Assembly (NCBI GenBank): GCA_016748015.1
Contig: JAAOMT010000414.1
Location: 164,353-228,352, forward strand
Direction: 5' to 3'
From: Geosiphon pyriformis
Taxonomy: Eukaryota; Glomeromycota; Glomeromycetes; Archaeosporales; Geosiphonaceae
Length of the DNA stretch: 64,000 nt
The notes under the pieces are model-generated. The model ran no database searches. It was not told where the DNA came from and worked only from the letters and a program-made list of their open reading frames with translations. Positions 57,100 through 64,000 of this stretch are shown here, in pieces. Each line of letters begins with the position of its first letter. The stretch's first letter is position 1. Made by a program: the position numbers and the translations under genes.

Positions 57100-57763
57100 T
57101 ACTTTTATAAAAGAATTAACAAAAAATTAAAAAAAGAAAACATTCAATAGAACTTGGAGGATTTTCAATTTCAATGTTTTAATTATATTCTAAACTTGAC
57201 AATATAAATAGCTTTAGATAAAATAATAATGTTTTAAGATATTTGTTAAAAATTCAAATCAAATATATTTATCTAAAATTTTCTTAATATAACTTTGTAT
57301 AAATTAAAGATTAGAAAACTTAACTCTGCAATTTGTATCTTATTCTAATGTTTTAAGCTTTTTAAATACATTTTTAATAAATGTAAAATTAAATACTATA
57401 AACTTATTTTGAATTGTTCTATTCAGTAGAATTCTGCTTATAATATAGTTAGAAATAAGTTATTTCTTAAATCAGCAAGTTATTTATTTTTAATTCCATA
57501 TATTTTAAATACAAAAATTTTAACTGTAAATTTATAGGCATTAAACACTATTAGCACTCATATTAATTTTTATCAATATGCTATTTCACATAATTAGTGA
57601 ACTGTCTTTAATAAAATTGTTAAATTTTTTGAACTATTTAAGAATATTACAATCAAAATATTAGCCAGTTTAAATAATACTGTGTTTTTAATTATTTTCT
57701 TTTTTAATATTATTTTTAATCATATTGAAGACATGATTAATAATAATAAATTTGGTAAAGCAT
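57100..57763 (+). pseudogene. hAT transposase, catalytic-domain part
   Basis: Plus-strand text reads LNCSIQ-stop-NSAYNIV (from a CSTRWNSTY motif) near 57410-57450, then TVFNKIVKFFELFKNITIKI, LASLNNTVFLIIFFFNIIFN and HIEDMINNNKFGKA up to 57763. This is the middle of a hAT (BED-type) transposase. It is interrupted at 57764 by a solo LTR and resumes at 58545. Stops and AT drift show it is dead. Confidence 0.75.
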
Positions 57764-58544
57764 TGTTACTCATAAAAAAAGAGTACAAGAAAAGTAGTAA
57801 AGAAAACAGATAAAAAATAGACTAATAGGAGAATAGTATTTAGCATATAAGCACATTATTTAGCAATGTGAACATTGTTCAAGAATGTGTATGATATCAT
57901 ATAATCCAAATTATGTATATATAGTAAGAGTATTAAAAACAGAATTCTTAGTTTAGAATCTTCAATTTCAATTTCATATTTATTCTTTTATATGATAGTA
58001 TTCTATAACTTGAAATAAAAACATTAAATATCAATAAAAATACTTATTACTATCACAATCTATCTTTTTATTATTAACTATTCATGTTAATAATTGCCAA
58101 TACTTAACTACACTAGACCAATAGCTTTTGATTATGACTATTAACAGAATATTAACTCTTTCTTGCCTTGGCTTATTTTCTTTATTTTTTTTTCTGTTTT
58201 ATTGTTTTGTTTGTTATTTACTAATTGATTAAAAATTAATATGTGGAGTTATTAATGTCAAAAAAACTGGTAAAAAACCCATAAAACAAGAGTAGAATAC
58301 TCATAATTGAGAATAGTTTATTAGAAGAATTACTGGCCATCATGCTAAGAAAAAAATTAGATGGAATTATGATTCTGAGAAGCTATAAATAAAACAATAC
58401 TTAAATTTTTGTTTATTATACAAAAGACTTAAACCAAAATCTTCAGATCATAAAAACCTTCAAAAACTAACACTATTATATTAATTAAGTATTAAGTTAC
58501 AGGTTTGTTATTTGTATTAACACCCCAAATAATAATCTATAAGA
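57764..58544 (+). repeat. Solo LTR inserted in the hAT transposase
   Basis: Begins TGTTACTCATA and ends CTATAAGA (from GTAACA), with a perfect 4-bp duplication GCAT on both sides (57760-57763 and 58545-58548). Contains the family landmarks CTAGACCAATAGCTTTTGAT and TTGCCTTGGCTTATTTTC. Lacks most of the GGAATTCC minisatellite. Left by recombination between two LTRs of a full element. Confidence 0.9.
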
Positions 58545-59215
58545 GCATTATAATTTCAATTGTATTTATTTAACATATTTAATATTAAATTTATTACTTA
58601 TTATAGCAGCTAAGACAACAAGAAGAAAAATTGGTTAAATATTACTCTAAAAATAATACAACTCTAATGCTCTGTACTGTATTAGATCCAAAGAAAAAAT
58701 TTCATTATTTCATAAAGAAAAATTTTTTAGATAATAATATTAATAAAACAAAAAAATTATAAGTTATTAATTTATTTAAACAGTTTTATTTTCCAACTTT
58801 CACATATTAAATAAATTTTTAAAATATGTATTTATTTTAAAATAAAGTATATATTAAATATTATATCAACATTAAATAACAGTTTTTTGTTGAATGGCAA
58901 TTTTAATAATACTATAGTATTAGTCACATAATTCATATTAGAACCAAATTTTAACAATAATAAGAAAAAAAAACTTGACAAAATTGATTATTATATCTCT
59001 AAAAAAATAACTAATAAAAAAATAAATATAATAGTATAATAGAAGATATATTACAAAAAATATTTATCTAAATTAACATTTTATTAATAACTTAATATTT
59101 AGGCATATTAAACATAATATTTTTATTTTATATGTATGATTTGTAATTATTTAGCAATCCAAAGATTATTTGTTGTTTTTAAATGCACTTTTTCTATAGA
59201 TAAGAATATGATTAC
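58545..59215 (+). pseudogene. hAT transposase, C-terminal part with dimerisation domain
   Basis: After an apparent intron end (TTATTATAG, about 58606) the frame reads QLRQQEEKLVKYYSKNNTTL then MLCTVLDPKKKFHYFIKKNF (58607-58730). After an AT-rich gap come SYLEPNF and, at 59137-59215, MICNYLAIQRLFVVFKCTFS then IDKNMITDIRC, which match the hAT C-terminal dimerisation motif (DYLAIQ..S..CERAFS). The combined order confirms one transposase split by the solo LTR. Confidence 0.78.
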
Positions 59216-60179
59216 AGATATAAGATGTTACTGGAAGTTTTTGATCTCTTTTTTTTAATGTTGTTAATATCTGTTGGTTGTAAATTCACGTTTTTTGGAA
59301 GTAGTTGGACCTCCAATAACTGAATTTATCTTTAAATTATCTTCTATAATTAAAACTGCTGAACTTATAAGTGGAATGGCCAATTCTGTGCCAGTTGTTT
59401 TGTATAGTTATATTGTAATAAATGTCAATTCTTTTCCAGAAATTACTTGTCTGAAAGCTTACTAAAAATGTGTAGTTATTTTGCTGTGAAAGTTAAATTT
59501 TCTACAAGAATCTCATTTGTAGACTACCTTAATGATTATAATAAGAAAAATAAAAAAAAATAAAAAAAATGTAAAAAAAATAAGATGTTGTTAAGGAAAT
59601 CGTTTTCTATTTAGGCCTGGAATCATTAACAGGTTATTGAAATTGGTAGCTAATCAATTTCAAAACATTAATTGAGTTTTTGTGAATGTTAAATATAATA
59701 ATTAAGGATTTGGTTTTTTGAATATTTTAATTTTTATTTGAATTTTGTAAAGGTATATAAAAAAGATGATTTGTTCTAATTAAGATATCTAAGATAAGAT
59801 ACATTTTCTTGAAAAAAGAAACTCTTCTTTTATACAACTTGTTGTAGTACTAGTCTTTGAATTTGCACTTTTCTCTTTGCTTTAATTTTAGCAAACTAAA
59901 GATATATTTTGGTAAACTACAAGTTATTTTCACAAACTATTGATTATTTCGGCCAATTTCTGCTAATTTCCGCGAATTTTTGAATATTAAATGGTTTAGA
60001 GTATTGTGTAATTTGATCATCTTAATTTCTATGATACAAATTAGATTATTAATTAAATAATAATATTTGATAATTTAATTAAATAATAAGTAATTATGAA
60101 AAATAATAATAATATATACTAATTAATAATAGGAATTATAAGAATAATTTCATGCTAATTAATAATTAAAATTTTATGG
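59216..60179. other. Unassigned region between hAT and element J
   Basis: Slightly less AT-rich at 59240-59480, where a 63-codon plus-strand stretch lies (59274-59465, first codon TTG). A TATATAAAAAAG box is at about 59754. Part of it (59600-59740) reads GLESLTGY and NFKTLIEFL in shifting frames, as if coding once. No family recognised, and no repeat of it found in the window. Confidence 0.4.
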
Positions 60180-60900
60180 TAACATAATTTTTTCCTCAAA
60201 ATTGAATTCCATTAAAGTCCAAGTATTGTCTGTAATATTAAGATAATAATCCAAAATAATTGTGGTAATTTGGTTTGAAAATTGTTGAAATTTCAGTTTT
60301 ATAAGCTTTCTAATGTACTAAATCTTTATTGGGTAGAGTATTGGATTTTGTAGGACATTTTTGTAAGTATTAAATAAGTCATAGAGTTTAAAAGCTGCTC
60401 TAAGTTTGTAGTAAGTGTTTGTTGGTCCAACTGCTGTCTTGAATTCATTGTGAATTTGTTTTTGTATAGCTTTAGGAGTGCTTTGTGTTGTTTTAAGTTC
60501 TATTTTTTGTTTATATAATGTTTTTCCAATCTGAAAATATCTATAGATAAGAATATGTTTATTGTTCTGTTCATTGAAAAATAGTAGAAGTTTTTGTTGG
60601 ATCATGGCATTTGATGAAATATCAATAGAGGCAATTAAAAAATTTTTTTTTAAAGCTTGCTTTAAAAATTCTGGTTGTTAATTTTTAGTAAAATAGATTA
60701 AGATTGTTGTGATTTTTCTTCTGGCTCAGGTTTTTTAAACTCAATTTCTTCTTAGTTGTTTTTGCTAGACAAGAAAATATTAAGAGCATAGTATTCTGAA
60801 CACTATTTGTTATTACAAGACATAATGCATTCTTCACATAATTGAATATTTATTTGTTTTAATCATTGAATTTGAGCTTCTTGGATTGAATAAATGTAAC
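60180..60900 (-). pseudogene. Unrecognised coding segment of element J
   Basis: Downstream of the zinc cassette on the minus strand. Open 60605-60318 (95 codons): QQKLLLFFNEQNNKHILIYR, RYFQIGKTLYKQKIELKTTQ, IHNEFKTAVGPTNTYYKLRA, AFKLYDLFNTYKNVLQNP. Upstream text FLIASIDISSNA and downstream DNTWTLMEFNFEEKIML extend it. Regular helical pattern, basic. It has no counterpart in the dUTPase family at this place and is not a dUTPase or RT. I cannot name it. Confidence 0.5.
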
Positions 60901-60907
60901 TTGCAAT

Positions 60908-61420
60908 TTAGTAGTATGTTTTTACTTTATCTTTGTAGTTGAATCCAGCTAATTTTATAGTGTATTCAATGTATTTAGCTTCTTTTATTTGACAGATATT
61001 TTTCTGTGTGGCTCTATTAATTAAAGCTATTGCTAAATCAAAGATTATTTTAGCATCATAAGAGTAGTAGTAGAGTTTGTTGAGAGCACTGTTGTATGCT
61101 GCATCAAAAAGTGTTCTTTTTCTGACTTTTTTTGAGATTGATAGAGCATATTGATAGGTTTGGTTACATACTTTTTTTCTTATTACAATATTAATCCAGT
61201 TGTATTCTTCTGGTAATATATTTCCACATGTGAAACAAAGAGTGTTGTCCCATTTTCCACTTTGTTTGGAGTATCCAAATTGTTCTTTATGGCATGCTTT
61301 ATAATAGTAATAGATGCAAGTTTCATATTTTTCTTCTAAAGATATGTATGCTCCCATTGATAAAAGTTTTTTCTTGTAATTTTTACATTTAAGTAAAATA
61401 TAAGATAGTTGTTTTCATGG
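60908..61420 (-). pseudogene. CxxC-rich zinc cassette of element J
   Basis: Open 61357-60908 (149 codons, MGAYISLEEKYETCIYYYYK). Compared with element C: KACHKEQFGYSKQSGKWDNT, LCFTCGNILPEEYNWI, KKVCNQTYQYALSISKKV. Some Cys are replaced by Tyr (CIYYYYKAC for CxYYCKPC). The C-terminal half (LFDAAYNSALNKLYYYSYDA) is helical and longer than in element C. The upstream segment at 61360-61420 (LKCKNYKKKLLSMG) supplies the first CxxC pair, with one Cys lost. Confidence 0.68.
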
Positions 61421-61582
61421 TTTTGGTGTAAAGTATTGAACAATATTTTATTCTTTGGTTTCTTTAAAGATTTTTTGTTCTGTTTTTTTTGCTCAATTGG
61501 ATGTTAATTTAAGAGCCATGAAAGTTTTAATCACTGGTTTTTCTTTCTCCTCTTCAAATTCAAATATTGAGACTTTTTCTGA

Positions 61583-62175
61583 TTATTTGTTAAAGATACT
61601 ACATATAGCAGATACTCTGGTATATTGTCCTTGATATGAAATCTTTAGTTCTTGGGTTTCCCAATTTAGATTTGCATTGGTCTTAAGGAGCCAATTATTT
61701 CTGACAAAAGTTTGATATTGGGATGTATTTATGACAAGAACTTTAACTGAAATAATAATTCTATTAATTGTAAAAAAGAAATTATCAATTTTTTCTACTG
61801 GGGTTTTCTTCATATTATTAGCTATAACAATTACTGTTTGGGCTGGTCTGTTAATATTTCAATTGAATTGTTGTATTAATTGGTAAATAATAATACTTCT
61901 AACTAATTCACTATCTAAAATTAAATGAATTTGTTTTTTTTTACTTTAGCTTTAGTATATATAACTGTAATTGCTTTTTGTTTATTGACTGGTATATTAC
62001 TAAGCAAGAATGATAATTTATTAGCTTCAAATTCAAATAGAAATATATCTAAAAGATTGGCATTTTGAGCAATTTGAACTAATAGAATAGTATTGTTGGA
62101 AGAGTTTAATCTTAGTGCTATAGCTTTATCTTCAAAAAGTGTAGTTTGTTGAAAATCCAGTTTCTCAGACATTGT
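61583..62175 (-). pseudogene. Retropepsin of element J
   Basis: Upstream piece 62172-61921 (MSEKLDFQQTTLFEDKAIAL, ITVIYTKAKVKKNKFI), then LILDSELV near 61905-61925 (DSG changed to DSE), then 61813-61583 (TPVEKIDNFFFTINRIIISV, TSQYQTFVRNNWLLKTNANL). Same layout as the protease of element C. Frame broken by a shift at an A-run near 61930 and stops. Confidence 0.75.
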
Positions 62176-62179
62176 TAGA

Positions 62180-64000
62180 TAACTGGGTTGAGTGTAGTAG
62201 TAATTGAATCTTTGCTGACCAGAATTTTGGGGAACTAACTGATTGTTTGGGTTGATTCTATTATTGTTATTCTGAAATTAATTTTGAGGTATGAATTAGT
62301 TTTGTTGAACCAATTTTTGAGCAGATATTTGATATTGTTAAATGAATAGTGATTGGTATTGTTAAACTGATAAAGACTGTTGATATTATTGTTATATTGG
62401 TTGTAAAGCAAATTAATTGTAATTGTTTTAATTTTGTAATCTTAGTAAGTAAAAAGTTGGTAGTAAAAATTAGTAATAAGATTGTTGTGGTTGCAAATAA
62501 TATTGATTATTCTTGTTTTGTTGGTTTTTTTGCATCTTTTTACAATCTCATTTTCAATGTCCTGAAATTTTACAATAGTGATAGTTTTATAGTTGGTTGT
62601 TGAATAATAAAAGATAGTTGTTTTGATTGTGTTATTGGAGTGATTGATATCTTTGTGGTTGTTGCTGTTGTTGTTGGTTAGTAAAATAGTTTTTGACCTT
62701 CTTTGTGAATTGTTCAATTTTTTTTTTAGCTGCTAAGCTGGTTTTTCTGATAGCAAAATTCACAAGTTTGATATGGTTTGCTTTTTCTATTGCTATTTCA
62801 TAGTTTTTTACATGTCAAATAGCTGTAGCTAAGTCTTCTAAAGCATGAGGGCAAACTTTCTTAATTAATTTGTTTTTTAATTCTGCAATAAACTGATCCA
62901 AAATTTGGACATTGAAATAATATTTGTTGGTTTTTAATTGTCAAATTTGTCAGAAAAGTTTGTTGAATTTCCCAAGATAAATTATAACAAATTCAGATAA
63001 TTCTTGTTTGATGTTTCGAAATTGGTTTTGGAGTATAATAGATGTGTTGTTGTTAGTATATTGTTATAAAAAAGCATTTTTAAATGCTTGCCAGTTTTTA
63101 AAGAGTGTATTTAAGTTTTCAAATCATTTTTTTGATGTTTCTTGGAGAAAGTATGAGATTGCTTTTAGTATTTTTGCTGCAGTTTATCTATTTGTATCTC
63201 CTGTTTTCTAGACTTTGTCAAGCCATTTTTATGAACTGGTATTAGCATCTTTTTCTGTGAATTCAGTGATTTTTGCAATGTATATGGTTGTCATTTTTTC
63301 TTTATTTTCTGTAGTTTCTTCTTGTTCTGATTTGGTTTTTTTACTTTCTAAGTTCTTTGAATAATTACTTTGATTTTCTTCTAAATAATCAAAAAGATTG
63401 ATGCTGGTTAATATTGGTTCTTGCTGTTAAGTAGGACTTTTGGGTAATTGAAAATCTTCTAGTCTTAAAAACCAAATAAGTAATAAATTTGGAGTTTGTA
63501 ATTGAGCAAGTGAAATTGGATATAGTATAATAGAAAGTAATAATTTAATACTGGTTTCTTGTTTAGGTGTTTGCAAGTGTTTGGCAGTTGTTTTTGGTGT
63601 GTTGTAAGTTGTATAACTAACTTGAAATGTCTTCTTTTGCTTTTTGTTGTTGCTATTTTCTGGTTTTAATTCAAAGTCAAAAGTGTATTTGGACTGTACT
63701 GGATATTTTTCTTCATAATACTGAATAATATTAAAGTTAAGTTCTTGAAAGTAGGTGTCAAGTGTTTCATTGTTAAGGTTTTTAGTTTCCAATTGTGAAT
63801 AGTATAATAAATTATTATAGAGGTTGTTTTTAACTTCTAAAATGTTGTAGTTTTTAAAAAGATAATTGTTAATGCAGTTTTCAATGTATTGATATAATGA
63901 TTTTTTGAAAATTTTAATTCCATTCTGGATGTTAAATTTTTGCTTGTAGTAAGTATAAATTGATTAATAATACTTTAGAGTTGTTGTGTCTGCTGGAGTT
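62180..64000 (-). pseudogene. gag of element J (incomplete at window edge)
   Basis: N-terminal domain includes 63792-63427 (METKNLNNETLDTYFQELNF, EEKYPVQSKYTFDFELKPEN). The capsid at 63300-62750 reads IYIAKITEFTEKDANT, ILKAISYFLQETSKK, AFKNAFL-stop-QYTNNNTS, QILDQFIAELKNKLIKKVC. A knuckle remnant YHYCKISGH at about 62560-62580 has its first Cys changed to Tyr. Gln-rich spacers flank it. Start codon outside the window. Stops at Gln positions. Confidence 0.75.

Larger units (their letters stand above)
60180..64000 (-). mobile_element. Third gypsy-type family (element J), 5' part, runs off right edge
   Basis: Minus-strand order gag (64000-62180), retropepsin (62175-61583), zinc cassette (61420-60908), then an unrecognised domain (60900-60180). 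Same gag-PR-zinc plan as element C but clearly divergent. No RT or integrase is present to the left, so the 3' half is missing, and the 5' LTR lies beyond the window. Confidence 0.75.

Noticed and set aside
1-64000. Alternative genetic code with TAA/TAG as Gln (ciliate type)
   Set aside because: Stops also replace Arg and Trp, TGA occurs too, and the intact five-exon gene uses CAA/CAG for Gln with no internal stops.
1-64000. Mitochondrial or Plasmodium-like genome because of AT content
   Set aside because: No mitochondrial genes, rRNA or tRNA seen; the element families, short introns and hAT/LINE set fit a fungal nuclear genome better.

Overview
The window is a very AT-rich stretch of eukaryotic nuclear DNA made almost entirely of transposable elements at different stages of decay, with one small island of normal spliced genes. 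The most likely source is an arbuscular mycorrhizal fungus (Glomeromycotina, Rhizophagus-like). I infer this from extreme AT content, short GT..AG introns, and gag-pol, LINE ORF1 and hAT families that look like those I remember from such genomes; no database search was possible.

Layout, left to right. 1-2331: the 3' end of a Ty3/gypsy-type element (integrase, ORF3, LTR). 2640-3726: a decayed integrase. 3727-11418: an old, nearly full gypsy element of a second family, flanked by two LTRs. 11419-12597 with 32773-33550: one minus-strand LINE ORF1 remnant, split by a minus-strand gypsy element (12598-32768, target duplication CCAT). That element is itself split by a younger copy of the same family (17088-27396, target duplication GTGG). 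34270-34631 with 48490-48945: a second LINE ORF1 remnant, split by a plus-strand mosaic gypsy element (34632-48489, target duplication CCAG). The mosaic has two upstream LTRs, two gag regions, one pol, and two further LTR-like insertions (41572-42612 and 43945-45332). 49117-51510: the gene island. 52110-55300: a LINE with ORF1 and an APE endonuclease domain but no reverse transcriptase. 56625-59215: a 114-bp tandem repeat and a hAT transposase pseudogene split by a solo LTR (target duplication GCAT). 60180-64000: a third gypsy family on the minus strand, running off the right edge.

The dominant gypsy family has an unusual plan. One continuous frame encodes gag, CCHC knuckle, retropepsin, a CxxC-rich zinc cassette, a second small zinc cluster, dUTPase, RT, RNase H, and an integrase with a GPY/F-like end. 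A separate ORF3 of about 210 codons follows and ends in the polypurine tract. LTRs begin TGTTAC and end GTAACA, and insertions make 4-bp target duplications. A conserved stem-loop sits at the primer-binding position, and a U5 motif is complementary to that position, which suggests Tf1/sushi-like self-priming. Nearly all internal stops look like C:G to T:A transitions.

The gene island carries a technical surprise. An exact 19-bp synthetic Tn5 mosaic end (the Nextera adapter) lies at 49404-49422, exactly where two opposite-facing spliced genes are both cut off: an RFC small-subunit gene on the left and an unrecognised gene on the right. The assembly is therefore almost certainly chimeric there. 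The first intron of the right-hand gene holds a 10-copy minisatellite whose every unit contains a near-perfect hairpin.
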